64,000 nt of DNA from Nocardioides scoriae (GTDB taxonomy: Bacteria; Actinomycetota; Actinomycetes; Propionibacteriales; Nocardioidaceae): the NCBI RefSeq assembly GCF_900104965.1, contig NZ_LT629757.1, positions 3,286,001 to 3,350,000 of the forward strand. Reading direction: 5' to 3'. The notes under the pieces are model-generated. The model saw nothing but the letters and a program-made list of their open reading frames with translations, was not told the DNA's origin and searched no databases. The position numbers were made by a program, and so were the translations under genes. Positions 8,408-18,147 of this stretch are shown one piece after another (position 1 is the stretch's first letter; every line of letters starts with the position of its first letter).

Positions 8408-8433
8408 CGATGTCGTACGACGGGCCGCGGGGC

Positions 8434-11400
8434 CTACAGGTCGAAGAGCGATCCGGCGTCGTGGACGTCGGCGTCCGTGCGGGGCTGGTGCGCCTCGCCG
8501 GAGCCGGCCGGACGGGCCGGCTGGTCGTCGGTCGTCGTGTCGGCCTCCGCGGGGCCGGTCACGTCGGTCGGGTCGTCCGCACCGGCGGTGCCGTCCTCGG
8601 GAGCCTCCGGTGCCGGCGCGACCTCGTCGCGGGGCTCCGCCTGGACGGCCTCGGAGGTGTCGGTCGCGACGTCGGGGTCGTGCGGCGTGGCCGCGGTGGC
8701 CTCCGACGCGGACCCGCCACCGGCGAACTTCGCCTTGATGTCGCGCAGCGAGCGGACCGGGGCAGCCTCGGCCGCGGGCTCGTGGGCGTCCGCCGGTGAC
8801 TCCGCCGGTGTCTCGCCCGGTGCCTCCGTCGTCGTCGCCTCCGTCGAAGCCTCGGCGACCGGGGCGGTCTCCGGGGCCGCAGCGGGGGCCGCCGTGGCGG
8901 CGGTCGCAGCCGGGGCCGACGCAGCCGGGAGGTCGAACATCGACCTGCCCTTGGCGTACTTGCCGCTCACCGCCGGCGAGGACCCGCTCGTCGAGGCACT
9001 CGCGGACGCCGTGGCTGCCGCGGTCGCCCCCGAAGGCTCCGGCGCCGGCTCGGTGGCCGCCGGCTCGGCCTCGCTCGAGACCTGGTCGCCGGAGGCCGGG
9101 GTGTCCGACTCCTCGACGACCGTCTCCTGGGCGTCGGCGGCCTCGTCCTGCGCGGGCGCCGCCTCGGTGGGCACCTCGCTGGCGGGGGCGGCCGAGCTGC
9201 CGGCCACCGTCTCCTCCTCGGGCTCGGCCAGGTCGAACAGCGACCCGCCCTCGGGGATCGCGCTCGCCGGGGTGATCGCGGTCCGGCTGCCCGACGTGGC
9301 GCCGGCCGCGGGGGCGGTGGCGGCCGGGGCGGTGTCCTCGGGGGTGCCGACGCCGGGCTCGCGCGCCGAGGTGTCGGCGTCGTCCTGGCTGCGGTCGAGG
9401 TGGCCGTCGGTGGTGGAGTCGCCGGCCGGGTCCTCGCCGGCCGGCTCGTCGCCCACCGGGGCGGCGGGCTCCTCGGTGGCCGACGTCGCCTCGCCGGCGG
9501 GGAGCTGCGGGGCCGCGGCCACCGTCTCCTCCTCGGGCTCGGCCAGGTCGAACAGCGATCCGCCCTCGGGGATCTCCGTGGCGGGGGTGACCGCGGTGCG
9601 CGACGACGCGGCCGCCGGGGCGGTCTCCTCGGGGGTGCCGACGCCGGGCTCGCGGGCCGAGGTGTCGGCGTCGTCCTGGCTGCGGTCGAGGTGGCCGTCG
9701 GTGGTGGAGTCACCGGAAGGGTCCTCCCCGGCCGGCTCCGAGGCCGGCTCGGAGGCAGGTTCCGCTGCAGGGGAGGCCGAGTCGTCGGGCTCGGCGAGGT
9801 CGAACAGCGACCCGCCCTGCGGGATCTCGGTCGCCGGCGTGGAGGCCGCGCCCGCGTCCGCCTTCGCGGTCGGAGCGGGACCCGAGCCCGAGCCGGCGCC
9901 CGAGTCGGTGCCGGTGTCGGTGTCGTCGTCACCCAGGTCGAACAGCGACCCGCCCCCGGACGGCGCCTTCTCCGCCGGAGCAGCCTCCGCCGGAGCAGCC
10001 TCCGCCGGAGCTGCCGACGCCGACGAGGACGACGAGTCGTCACCCAGGTCGAACAGCGAGCTGCTCGCGGCGGCGGACGCGGCGCCACCGCCGGTGGAGG
10101 CCGGCTCGGCGTCCTTCATCTCGGGCTCGTCGAAGAGCGAGCTGCCGCCGGACGCCTTGGCCAGCGGGCCGGCGTCCTCGGTCGCGGTGACGGTGTCGGC
10201 GGTCTGGGTCGCGTCGCCGGCCGACGGCTCGGCGTGCGTGTCCTCCTCGACGGCCTCCTCCTGCTCGCGCGTGAGGGTGGCCGTGCCGCCACCGGCCGCA
10301 GCCGCACCGGACGCAGCCGCACCCGCCCCGGCGGTGGACCGCGCGACCGGCCTGGTCTCGCCCTTGACCGAGGCCAGCAGCATCTGGGCCACGTCGAGGA
10401 CCTCGACCTCCTCGCGCGCCTCGCCCTTGGACTGCTGGTTGGTCAGCCCGTCGGAGAGCATCACGCGGCAGAAGGGGCAGCCGACCGCGATCTGGTCGGC
10501 GCCGGTCTCGACGGCCTCCTTGGTGCGGTTGAGGTTGATCCGCTCGCCGGTGTTCTCCTCCATCCACATGCGAGCGCCACCGGCGCCGCAGCAGAACGAC
10601 CGCTCGGAGTTGCGGGGCATCTCGACGAGGGTGGCGTCGGGGATGACCTGCAGCAGCTCGCGCGGCGGGGAGTAGACGCCGTTGTGGCGACCGATGTAGC
10701 AGGGGTCGTGGTAGGTGACCTGGCGCTTGTCGGCGGTGCCGTTGCTGGCCACCGGCGTCAGGCGCTTCTCGCGGACCAGGCGGTTGAGCAGCTGGGTGTG
10801 GTGGACGACCTCGAGCTCGACCCCGAAGGCGGCGTACTCGTTCTTGAGGGTGTTGAAGCAGTGGGCACAGGTCGAGACGACCTTCTTGGCCTTGGCGTCC
10901 TTGAGGGTCTCGGCGTTCTGCGCGGCCAGGCCCTGGAAGACGAACTCGTTGCCGGCGCGGCGGGCGGGGTCGCCCGTGCAGGTCTCGCCGTTGCCGAGCA
11001 CCGCGAAGTCGACGCCGGCCATGTCGAGCAGCTCGGCGACGGCGCGGGTGGTCTTCTTGGCGCGGTCCTCGTAGGCGCCGGCGCAGCCGACCCAGAACAG
11101 CCACTCGACCTCGTCGAGCGACTCGACGTCCTCACCGACGACCTTGACCTCGAAGGGCAGGTCCTTGGCCCAGTCGAGGCGGGCGTTGGGCGACATGTTC
11201 CAGGGGTTGCCCTTGTTCTCCAGGCCCTTGAAGAGCCCGTTGAGCTCGCTGGGGAAGTTGGACTCCACCAGCACGGCGTAGCGCCGCATGTCGACGATGT
11301 GGTCGACGTGCTCGATGTCGACGGGGCACTGCTGCACGCAGGCGCCGCAGGAGGTGCAGTTCCACAGCACGTCGGAGTCGATGACCGCGGCGCCGCTGTC

Positions 11401-12555
11401 GGGCATGTAGAACCAGTCGTCGCCGGTGTCGCCGACCAGCGGACGCTCGACCTCGCGGGCGAGGGCGGTGTCGCCCTCGAGGAGCGCGGCGCGGTCGCCC
11501 TCGGCGGCGTTGAGGTACGGCGCCTTGGCGTACGCGTGGTCGCGCAGCGCGGTGATGAGCAGCTTGGGGGACAGCGGCTTCTCGGTGTTCCAGGCGGGGC
11601 ACTGGCTCTGGCAACGGCCGCACTCGGTGCAGGTCGAGAAGTCGAGGATGCCCTTCCAGGCGAAGTCCTCGACCGCGCCGACGCCCAGCTTGGTGTCCTC
11701 GTCCATCTCCTCGAGGTCCTCGAAGTCGATGGTCTTGCCGCCGGAGGTCATGGGGGCCAGGCCGCCCAGCGCGGTGCGGCCGGTGGCGTGGCGCTTGAAG
11801 TAGATGTTGAAGAAGGCCAGGAAGCGGTGCCAGGCGACGCCCATCGTGGGCCGCAGCGAGATCACGATCATCCAGGTGAAGGAGATGAGGATCTTCAGCA
11901 TCGCGACGAGGTAGACGAGGTTCTCGATGGTGCCGGTCGACAGCCCGGAGAACAGCTCGCCCAGCCAGAAGGAGAACGGGAAGTGGAACGCCGTGGCGTT
12001 CTCGGAGTGCTCGCCGCCCTTGCTGAGCAGGGCGTACTCCAGGCCGCGCAGCACCACGATGCACAGGCCCACGCCGAGGATGACCATCTCGACGAAGTAG
12101 CCCTGCCACATCGTGGAGCCCCAGAAGCGGCCCTTCGGCCCGCGCACGCGCTCCTTCGGGCGGGTGGCGCGGTAGTAGACGAAGGCGACGATCGCCACCA
12201 GCATCACGACCGTGAACAGCTCGCTGAGCCACTCGAAGAGGAAGAAGTGGCCGATCAGCGGGAGCGCGAAGTGGGCGTCGAAGAGCTGACCGAAGGCCGT
12301 CAGCAGCGTGAAGAACAGCAGCCCGAAGCCGGTCATGATGAACCAGTGACCGGCGCCCACCCAGTGCCACTGCAGCATCCGGGTGTGGCCGAGCGACTCC
12401 TTGACCAGGGTGATGCTGCGCCCGACGGGGTTGTCCGTGCGCCGGGCCGGCTGGCCGATCTTGATCGTCGCGATGATCTGTCGGATCGCCTTGACGAACA
12501 GCGCGATGCCGACGACCGCGATCGCGATCGAGACGATCTGGGCGAACAGCTGCAT
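8434..12555 (-). CDS. Membrane-bound Fe-S oxidoreductase (heterodisulfide-reductase-like) with long disordered tail
   Basis: 1373 residues from ATG 12555 (GGGAG upstream). Residues 1-255 hold about six membrane helices of the NarI/DsrM-like cytochrome type. Two [4Fe-4S] motifs follow, CTECGRCQSQCP (309-320) and CTSCGACVQQCP (400-411), then two CCG-type cysteine domains with CAHC (563), DPCY (617) and CCGAGG (655). This core resembles mycobacterial Rv0338c-type reductases; the electron donor and acceptor are unknown. Residues 733-1373 are Ala/Glu/Pro/Ser/Thr-rich and predicted disordered. They carry eight S-[LM]-F-D motifs (806, 833, 870, 916, 1000, 1105, 1205 and at the C-terminal end, 1369) and the basic segment SLRDIKAKFAGG near 1269. 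The tail may recruit partners; that is inference. Confidence 0.9.
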   Translation of the reverse strand: MQLFAQIVSIAIAVVGIALFVKAIRQIIATIKIGQPARRTDNPVGRSITLVKESLGHTRMLQWHWVGAGHWFIMTGFGLLFFTLLTAFGQLFDAHFALPLIGHFFLFEWLSELFTVVMLVAIVAFVYYRATRPKERVRGPKGRFWGSTMWQGYFVEMVILGVGLCIVVLRGLEYALLSKGGEHSENATAFHFPFSFWLGELFSGLSTGTIENLVYLVAMLKILISFTWMIVISLRPTMGVAWHRFLAFFNIYFKRHATGRTALGGLAPMTSGGKTIDFEDLEEMDEDTKLGVGAVEDFAWKGILDFSTCTECGRCQSQCPAWNTEKPLSPKLLITALRDHAYAKAPYLNAAEGDRAALLEGDTALAREVERPLVGDTGDDWFYMPDSGAAVIDSDVLWNCTSCGACVQQCPVDIEHVDHIVDMRRYAVLVESNFPSELNGLFKGLENKGNPWNMSPNARLDWAKDLPFEVKVVGEDVESLDEVEWLFWVGCAGAYEDRAKKTTRAVAELLDMAGVDFAVLGNGETCTGDPARRAGNEFVFQGLAAQNAETLKDAKAKKVVSTCAHCFNTLKNEYAAFGVELEVVHHTQLLNRLVREKRLTPVASNGTADKRQVTYHDPCYIGRHNGVYSPPRELLQVIPDATLVEMPRNSERSFCCGAGGARMWMEENTGERINLNRTKEAVETGADQIAVGCPFCRVMLSDGLTNQQSKGEAREEVEVLDVAQMLLASVKGETRPVARSTAGAGAAASGAAAAGGGTATLTREQEEAVEEDTHAEPSAGDATQTADTVTATEDAGPLAKASGGSSLFDEPEMKDAEPASTGGGAASAAASSSLFDLGDDSSSSSASAAPAEAAPAEAAPAEKAPSGGGSLFDLGDDDTDTGTDSGAGSGSGPAPTAKADAGAASTPATEIPQGGSLFDLAEPDDSASPAAEPASEPASEPAGEDPSGDSTTDGHLDRSQDDADTSAREPGVGTPEETAPAAASSRTAVTPATEIPEGGSLFDLAEPEEETVAAAPQLPAGEATSATEEPAAPVGDEPAGEDPAGDSTTDGHLDRSQDDADTSAREPGVGTPEDTAPAATAPAAGATSGSRTAITPASAIPEGGSLFDLAEPEEETVAGSSAAPASEVPTEAAPAQDEAADAQETVVEESDTPASGDQVSSEAEPAATEPAPEPSGATAAATASASASTSGSSPAVSGKYAKGRSMFDLPAASAPAATAATAAPAAAPETAPVAEASTEATTTEAPGETPAESPADAHEPAAEAAPVRSLRDIKAKFAGGGSASEATAATPHDPDVATDTSEAVQAEPRDEVAPAPEAPEDGTAGADDPTDVTGPAEADTTTDDQPARPAGSGEAHQPRTDADVHDAGSLFDL
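9325..9723 (-). repeat. Duplicated segment inside the Fe-S reductase tail
   Basis: Two copies of a roughly 36-codon unit (9616-9723 and 9325-9432) encode D-P-x-GDSTTDGHLDRSQDDADTS and following residues with only two differences. Each is followed by a variable linker and the block IPEGGSLFDLAEPEEET. The near identity at DNA level indicates recent duplication within the tail. Confidence 0.85.
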
Positions 12556-12652
12556 GGAGACTCCCATTCGGTTCGGGCGCACCTCGACCACGAGACGGCT
12601 CGGCGCGAGCCTAGACCCCGAGGCGCGAGCCCGGTGGTCGATGTGAGCAACG

Positions 12653-13846
12653 CTACCTGGCGGTAACTTGGCGCGCGTCCGAGCCCGGGACCAGCGGGAT
12701 GGCGGCCAGCGGGAAGAGGGCGGCGACGGCGAAGGTCGCGGCGTACCCGACGTGGGTCAGCGCGAGCCCGGCGACCGGGGCGACGGCGGCGGCCGCGACG
12801 TACTGCGCGGTGTTCTGCACGCCGAGCGCCCGGCCCGACCAGTAGGCACCGGCCCGCTCGGCGACGCCGGTGAAGGCCAGGCCGTTGTCCGCGACGGTGA
12901 CCATCGAGGCCAGCACCAGCACCACCACGGCGACCCCCAGCGGCTCGACCAGGGCGAGCGCGCCCATCGAGAGGCCGGCGGCCACCGACACCCAGCGCAG
13001 CGGCCGCACCCGCGAGCCGACCACGTCGGAGAGGTGGCCGACCGCGATCCGGCCCAGCGCGCCCAGCACGTGGGTCGAGGCGACCAGCGCGCCGGCGGCC
13101 CCCGGCGACCAGCCGCGCTCGGTCACCAGCCAGGTCAGGGAGTAGGTCCACACCAGGAACTGCGGCACCACGAGCAGCACCGAGACGCCGTGCACCCGCG
13201 CCAGGAAGGAGTCGACGCGGTAGGGGTTGGCGCTCAGCTCGGGTGTGCGCCGGGGCCGCGGCGGGTCGAGGACCAGCACGGCCACCACCAGCAGCGCGAC
13301 GGCCGTCGCGCCGACCGGGATCCAGGTGGCGGCCTCCACGCCGGCCCGCGAGGCCGTGAGCGCCATCGACGCAGCGGCCATCGCCACGCCGAGCGGCTGG
13401 GCCATCTGCCGGACGCCCATGGCCAGGCCGCGCCGCTCGGGGGCGAACCACCCCACCACGATCCGGCCGCTGGCCGAGCTGGTGCTGGCCGCGAAGAGGC
13501 CGACGACGAGCAGCGCCGCGCCCAGCGCCCACACCGAGGTGGCGCGGGTGGCGGCCACCCCGGCGACGGTGGTGCCGGCCAGCCCGAGCAGCATCACGCG
13601 CCGCTCGCCCCACCGGTCGACCAGCAGGCCCCACGCGAACAGGCTGAGCATGACGCCCGCGACCGGCATCGTGGCCAGGGTCCCGGCGGCGGCCAGCGAC
13701 AGGCCGCGCTCGGACTGCCAGGTCGGGATCAGGAACGCCGGGCCGTTGATCGCGACCGAGGCGCCGGCCTGGGCGGCCACGCTGGCGCCCAGCATCGACC
13801 AGCGGCGGGCGGTGCCGATGGTGGCGGGGTCGAGCGCGGCGGTCAC
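12653..13846 (-). CDS. MFS transporter
   Basis: 397 residues from GTG 13846. About twelve hydrophobic segments are visible, with the MFS signature DRWGERRVMLLGLAG between helices 2 and 3 and GHLSDVVGSRVRPLRW in the second half. The sequence resembles nitrate/cyanate- or drug-type MFS proteins without pointing to a substrate. It starts 4 nt before the stop of the IclR regulator gene on the same strand, so the pair are probably co-transcribed and the IclR protein may control it. Confidence 0.85.
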   Translation of the reverse strand: MTAALDPATIGTARRWSMLGASVAAQAGASVAINGPAFLIPTWQSERGLSLAAAGTLATMPVAGVMLSLFAWGLLVDRWGERRVMLLGLAGTTVAGVAATRATSVWALGAALLVVGLFAASTSSASGRIVVGWFAPERRGLAMGVRQMAQPLGVAMAAASMALTASRAGVEAATWIPVGATAVALLVVAVLVLDPPRPRRTPELSANPYRVDSFLARVHGVSVLLVVPQFLVWTYSLTWLVTERGWSPGAAGALVASTHVLGALGRIAVGHLSDVVGSRVRPLRWVSVAAGLSMGALALVEPLGVAVVVLVLASMVTVADNGLAFTGVAERAGAYWSGRALGVQNTAQYVAAAAVAPVAGLALTHVGYAATFAVAALFPLAAIPLVPGSDARQVTAR

Positions 13847-13850
13847 CCGC

Positions 13851-14609
13851 TCACGCTAGGTGGCCCCCCACCCGTCGGCTGACGGTGCGCGCGGTCGTGG
13901 ACACCGCCGCCACGAGCGCGTCGCGGTCGACGACCTCGCGCGAGTCCCAGGTGACCGCGATCCCGGCCACGGGCGTGCCGTTGTGGTCGAGCACCGCGAC
14001 CGCGACCGAGGCGAACCCGGGCGTCACCTCGCCGTCCTCGCTGGCGAACCCCTGGCGCCGGGTCTGGCCCAGCACGGAGCGCAGCGCGGTCAGCGTCCGC
14101 GGCCCGCGACCGTGGCGGTCCACGAAGGCGCTGCGATCGGGGTAGAGCGCCCGCACCTGGGCGTCGGGGAGGGTCGCCAGGATGGCCCGCCCGCTGGCGG
14201 TGAGGTGCGCGGGCAGGCGCACGCCGACGTCGGTCACCAGCGGCGGACGACCCGGCGCCCGCTCCTCCAGCACGTAGAGCACGTCGCGCCCGTGGGGGAC
14301 CGCGAGGTGGGCCGAGCGGCCGGTGCGGTCGACCAGCGAGGCCAGCGGGCGGTGGGCCAGGCGCTGGAGCGGCGCCTGCCGGGTGTAGCCGGTGCCGACC
14401 TCGAAGGCCGCCACCCCCAGGCAGTAGCGGTGGTCCTCCTCCACGTGCGCCACGAAGCCCTCCGCGATCATCGCGTTGACCAGGTGGTACGCCGTGGAGC
14501 GCGGCAGCTCCAGGGCCGCGGCGATCCGCTCCAGCGGCACCGGGTCGGGCTGGGAGGCCAGGAACCGCAGCACCCGCAGCGCCCGCGTGGCTGCCGGGAC
14601 CTGGCTCAC
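13851..14609 (-). CDS. IclR family transcriptional regulator
   Basis: 252 residues from GTG 14609. The N-terminal winged helix-turn-helix covers residues 1-65 (ATRALRVLRFLASQPDPVPLERIAAALELPRSTAYHLVNAMIAEGF, shown by its start and end). The C-terminal effector domain follows, with LPAHLTASGRAILATLP and a closing GIAVTWDSREV segment. IclR proteins bind 14-16-bp palindromes. Given the position next to the hut genes, and a 16-bp palindrome before hutH, it is a reasonable candidate regulator of histidine utilisation; control of the adjacent MFS gene is equally possible. Confidence 0.88.
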   Translation of the reverse strand: MSQVPAATRALRVLRFLASQPDPVPLERIAAALELPRSTAYHLVNAMIAEGFVAHVEEDHRYCLGVAAFEVGTGYTRQAPLQRLAHRPLASLVDRTGRSAHLAVPHGRDVLYVLEERAPGRPPLVTDVGVRLPAHLTASGRAILATLPDAQVRALYPDRSAFVDRHGRGPRTLTALRSVLGQTRRQGFASEDGEVTPGFASVAVAVLDHNGTPVAGIAVTWDSREVVDRDALVAAVSTTARTVSRRVGGHLA

Positions 14610-14755
14610 CGCCCGCCCCCGTCGCCCGTCGTGCCCCCGCCCGTGCTGCCGCCCATGGCGCGAACCTAACCTGGCGAACCTCGCCCGTCGGCGGTCGGCC
14701 GGACGCACAATGGGGACGCCGACACCTGCCGGCACCTCGATCGCTCGGAGACCCC

Positions 14756-15334
14756 ATGCCCTCGCGCCACCCCGCCGTCCGCCTGCTGCTGCTCGCCCTG
14801 GTGGGCCTGCTGCTCCTGCCGCTGGCGGCGACCGCCCCGGCGTCGGCCGCGTCGCTGCCCAGCAAGAAGAAGTGGGTCAGCGACACCGTGGCCGCCGCGT
14901 CCGGCTCGCGCACCTACCTCCAGCAGCGGCTCGACGCCCTCGAGGAGGGCGACGACCCGCTCGCCATCACCCTCGACATCGACAACACCTCGCTGGCCAG
15001 CCACTACGACCCGGGCAAGCCGGTGGTCGCGGTGCTCAAGCTCGCGACGTACGCCCGCAACCACGGGGTGAAGGTCTTCTTCAACACCGCCCGTCCCGAG
15101 GGCAAGGTCGCCGGTGCGGTGGCCTCGCTCGAGAAGGCCGGGTTCCCGGTCGACGGCATCTGCGGACGCAGGTCCGGCGAGAGCCTGGCCGAGGGCAAGC
15201 AGCGCTGTCGCGCCGAGTTCGCCGACCAGGGCTACCGGATCGCGGTCAACGTCGGCAACCGCAGCACCGACTTCACCGGCGGTGGGTACGACCGGGCCTA
15301 CCGGCTGCCGAACTACGGCAACCTGCTGGTCTGA
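14756..15334 (+). CDS. Secreted HAD-family acid phosphatase-like protein
   Basis: 192 residues. A clear signal peptide (positively charged start, LLLLALVGLLLLPLA, cleavage near ASA-AS at about 31) sends it out of the cell. The HAD motif I is LDIDNTS, with nucleophile Asp74 and acid/base Asp76, and motif II is FNTARPEGK. The late segment RIAVNVGNRSTDFTGG carries motif IV-like Asp. It resembles class B/HAD acid phosphatases of actinobacteria. The substrate is unknown, and the gene stands alone between minus-strand genes. Confidence 0.83.
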   Translation: MPSRHPAVRLLLLALVGLLLLPLAATAPASAASLPSKKKWVSDTVAAASGSRTYLQQRLDALEEGDDPLAITLDIDNTSLASHYDPGKPVVAVLKLATYARNHGVKVFFNTARPEGKVAGAVASLEKAGFPVDGICGRRSGESLAEGKQRCRAEFADQGYRIAVNVGNRSTDFTGGGYDRAYRLPNYGNLLV

Positions 15335-15361
15335 GCGCCCGCCCGCGGTGCCTCGGCCGCG

Positions 15362-16381
15362 TCACCCCGTGGTGTCGTCGAACCACAGCGCCATCCGCGA
15401 GGACGTGCCCGGGCAGGTGATGTCGAGGTCGCGTCCCGAGGCCACCCACTGCGCCATCACGGCGGGGCCGCCCTGGATGGCGCTGCCGCGACCGCAGCGC
15501 CGCACCGCCTCGGCCTGCGAGGTCTCACCCGCGGCCCGCCACTCGGGCAGCCCGAGCTCGAGGTCGCCCACGACCCGGTCCCACAGCGCGGCCGTGGAGT
15601 AGACGCCGACCCGGTGGCCCGCGTCGGTCCAGCCCCGCGCCGCGCCCCGCACCACCGCGGCGTTGGCGGCGAGGTCCGGGCCCCAGTCGAAGTCCGGCAC
15701 CGGCTCGACGTCGAGCCACACCACCGGGCTGCGCAGTCCGGCCCGCCGCATCACCTGGCGGGCGTACGCCGCCTGCGCGTAGCCGACGTTGGCGTAGCCG
15801 TCGAGCCGCGAGCCCCCGTCGAAGGGACCCGCGTCGCCGTAGCGGGCCAGCTGGTCGCCCACCGGCGTCGACAGCACGACGTACGCCGCGGCGAGCAGGC
15901 CGCGCTCCCGGACCCAGCCGACCTGGTCGGCCAGGCACGGGTTGGGCGTGAAGCCGGGTCCGTTGGTCAGGCCCAGCACCACGAACCTGGCCTCGGGCAG
16001 CGGCATCGGCAGCCCCAGCGTGCGCCGCTGGGGGATCCCCATCCCGGTCGGGCACTGCGGCCACCCGACGTCGCCGCCCAGCACCGGGGGCTGCTGCCGT
16101 CCGGCCTCCACGCTCTCGCGCAGCCCCTCCGGCACCGTCACCTCGCCCTGCTGGCGGCCCGCGCGCGGCGGGGCGGCGGTCGGGCCGGCGCTCGCGCGAC
16201 CGGTCGGCACCGACGTCGGGGTCGAGGTCGGGGAGGAGGTCGGGGAGGAGGTCGGGTCGGCCGCCTCGGAGGCGGTGCGCCGCGACTCGGGCTCGAGCGG
16301 CGCCTGGCACCCCGCGGCCGCCAGCAGCGCGGCAGCGGCCAGCGCGCCCACGAGACCGCGTCCGGGGGGTCGACGAGACAT
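15362..16381 (-). CDS. Secreted lipoprotein, glycoside-hydrolase-like (TIM-barrel, GH25/DUF1906-like)
   Basis: 339 residues from ATG 16381. A lipoprotein signal ends at AAAGCQAP (Cys near 25), followed by a Thr/Ser/Pro spacer with [12 protein letters not shown] repeats. The folded part begins [16 protein letters not shown] and includes [38 protein letters not shown] (an acidic pair typical of such barrels) and [16 protein letters not shown]. This order resembles actinobacterial DUF1906/GH25-like cell-wall proteins; hydrolase activity is inferred, not shown. It is divergent from hutH. Confidence 0.65.
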   Translation of the reverse strand: MSRRPPGRGLVGALAAAALLAAAGCQAPLEPESRRTASEAADPTSSPTSSPTSTPTSVPTGRASAGPTAAPPRAGRQQGEVTVPEGLRESVEAGRQQPPVLGGDVGWPQCPTGMGIPQRRTLGLPMPLPEARFVVLGLTNGPGFTPNPCLADQVGWVRERGLLAAAYVVLSTPVGDQLARYGDAGPFDGGSRLDGYANVGYAQAAYARQVMRRAGLRSPVVWLDVEPVPDFDWGPDLAANAAVVRGAARGWTDAGHRVGVYSTAALWDRVVGDLELGLPEWRAAGETSQAEAVRRCGRGSAIQGGPAVMAQWVASGRDLDITCPGTSSRMALWFDDTTG

Positions 16382-16490
16382 CCGCAGCACCCCCTCGTCG
16401 CTCGTGCGCGCCCGGCCGGGCCCGTCGTCGCATGGTGCCACCCCCGGCCCCGCCGGGCGGGCGGTTCGGAGCGGGCCGGGTCGCCGGGAT

Positions 16491-16506
16491 GTCTCGGATC
16501 CGAGAC
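16491..16506. promoter_or_regulatory. Candidate hut operator palindrome, copy 1
   Basis: GTCTCGGATCCGAGAC is a perfect 16-bp palindrome beginning 70 nt before the hutH start. The identical sequence occurs once more in the window (27941-27956), also 70 nt before a plus-strand start codon. A transcription factor site for the hut genes is the likeliest reading, and the nearby IclR-family gene makes a candidate ligand. Confidence 0.55.
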
Positions 16507-16560
16507 GCGCAGGAGGTCGGGGCCGTGGCCGCGACCGGCTCGCGGCCGTGTACTGGGTCC

Positions 16561-18147
16561 ATGACCACCGCGCTCGTGCCTCCGTCCGCCCGCACCGTCG
16601 TCGAGGTGGGCGTCGGGGCCGTGGCGCCGGCCGACGTCCTCGCGGTCGCTCGCGACGGGGCGCGGATCGAGCTGACGGCCGACGCGCTCGAGGCCGTCGA
16701 CCGCGCCCGCGCCGCCGTGGACGAGCTGGCCGCGTCGGCCACGCCCGTCTACGGCATCTCGACCGGGTTCGGCGCGCTGGCGACGCGGCACATCCCGACC
16801 GAGAAGCGTGCCCGGCTGCAGCGCTCGCTGGTCCGCTCGCACGCCGCGGGGTCCGGCCCCGAGGTCGAGCGCGAGGTGGTGCGGGCGCTGATGCTGCTGC
16901 GCCTCTCGACGCTGGCGACCGGGCGGACCGGCGTGCGCCGCGCCACCGTGCAGCTGCTCGCGGACGTGCTCGACGCGGGGATCACCCCGGTGGTCCACGA
17001 GTTCGGCTCGCTCGGCTGCTCGGGCGACCTGGCGCCGCTGTCGCACTGCGCGCTGGCGCTCATCGGCGAGGGCGAGGTGCGCGACGCCGACGGCGTCCTG
17101 CGCCCGGCCGCCGAGGCCCTGGCCGCCGCGGGCCTGGAGCCCGTCGAGCTGGCGGCCAAGGAGGGGCTGGCGCTGATCAACGGCACCGACGGCATGCTCG
17201 GCATGCTGGTGATGGCGCTGGCCGACCTCGAGGTGCTGCTGCGCACCGCCGACGTCGCCGCCGCCATGTCGGTCGAGGGCCAGCTCGGCACCGACCGGGT
17301 CTTCGCCGAGGAGCTGCAGGCGCTGCGGCCCCACCCCGGGCAAGCCGCCTCGGCCGCCAACCTGCGGGCGCTGCTCCGCGACTCCGGCGTCGTGGCCTCC
17401 CACCGCGGCCCCGACTGCACCCGCGTGCAGGACGCCTACTCGCTGCGCTGCTCGCCGCAGGTGCACGGTGCCGCCCGCGACACCCTCGACCACTGCGCCC
17501 GGGTGGCCGGCTGGGAGCTGGCGAGCGCGGTCGACAACCCGGTGGTGGTCTCGGCGGGCGACGACGGCCCGGCGCGGGTGGAGTCCAACGGCAACTTCCA
17601 CGGGGCGCCGGTGGCGTACGTGCTCGACTTCGCCGCGATCGTGGCCGCCGACCTCGCCTCGATCAGCGAGCGGCGCACCGACCGCTTCCTCGACAAGGCC
17701 CGCAACCACGGGCTGCCGCCGTTCCTGGCCGACGACCCGGGCGTCGACAGCGGCCTGATGATCGCGCAGTACACCCAGGCCGGGATCGTCTCGGAGCTCA
17801 AGCGGCTGGCCCACCCCGCCAGCGTCGACTCCATCCCCTCCTCGGCGATGCAGGAGGACCACGTCTCGATGGGGTGGGCGGCAGCCCGCAAGCTGCGCCG
17901 CTCCGTCGACGGGCTCACCCGCGTGCTCGCCGTCGAGGTGATGGCGGCCGCCCGGGCGCTCGACCTGCGCCGGCCGCTCGAGCCGTCGCCCGCCACCGGG
18001 GCGGTCGTCGACCTGCTCCGCTCCCACGGCGTCCAGGGCCCCGGCCCCGACCGCCACCTGGCCCCCGAGATCGAGGCCTGTGTCGATCTCGTCCGCAGCG
18101 GGGCCGTCGTGGCCGCCGCCGAAGCAGTGATCGGAGAACTGAAGTGA
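16561..18147 (+). CDS. hutH: Histidine ammonia-lyase
   Basis: 528 residues from ATG 16561. It deaminates histidine to urocanate, the first step of histidine breakdown. Visible features are [18 protein letters not shown] with catalytic Tyr64, and the MIO-forming loop [14 protein letters not shown], where Cys153-Ser154-Gly155 stands in for the more common Ala-Ser-Gly; I recall the Cys form from other actinobacterial histidases. [15 protein letters not shown] near 310 and [11 protein letters not shown] are further family blocks. The start may lie close to its promoter (TACTGGGT just upstream). Its stop overlaps hutU by GTGA. Confidence 0.96.
   Translation: MTTALVPPSARTVVEVGVGAVAPADVLAVARDGARIELTADALEAVDRARAAVDELAASATPVYGISTGFGALATRHIPTEKRARLQRSLVRSHAAGSGPEVEREVVRALMLLRLSTLATGRTGVRRATVQLLADVLDAGITPVVHEFGSLGCSGDLAPLSHCALALIGEGEVRDADGVLRPAAEALAAAGLEPVELAAKEGLALINGTDGMLGMLVMALADLEVLLRTADVAAAMSVEGQLGTDRVFAEELQALRPHPGQAASAANLRALLRDSGVVASHRGPDCTRVQDAYSLRCSPQVHGAARDTLDHCARVAGWELASAVDNPVVVSAGDDGPARVESNGNFHGAPVAYVLDFAAIVAADLASISERRTDRFLDKARNHGLPPFLADDPGVDSGLMIAQYTQAGIVSELKRLAHPASVDSIPSSAMQEDHVSMGWAAARKLRRSVDGLTRVLAVEVMAAARALDLRRPLEPSPATGAVVDLLRSHGVQGPGPDRHLAPEIEACVDLVRSGAVVAAAEAVIGELK

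Noticed and set aside
12565-12591. Upstream starts for the Fe-S reductase (12567 and 12591)
   Set aside because: The ATG at 12555 directly precedes the first membrane helix and has GGGAG at suitable spacing; the longer forms add a short unconserved stretch.
9400-12666. Long open frame of more than 1000 codons antisense to the Fe-S reductase
   Set aside because: Mirror of a GC-rich gene with strong third-position bias; the minus-strand frame has clear cysteine motifs and membrane helices.
14606-14656. 16-codon leader-like frame (MGGSTGGGTTGDGGGR) overlapping the IclR start on the minus strand
   Set aside because: It ends in a GTGA overlap, but a Gly-run in a G-rich stretch is easily produced by chance and has no ribosome-binding site.
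16491-16506. Restriction-site-like coincidence (contains GGATCC)
   Set aside because: The full 16-bp palindrome, not just the central six bases, recurs at matched distance from a start codon, so chance is unlikely.
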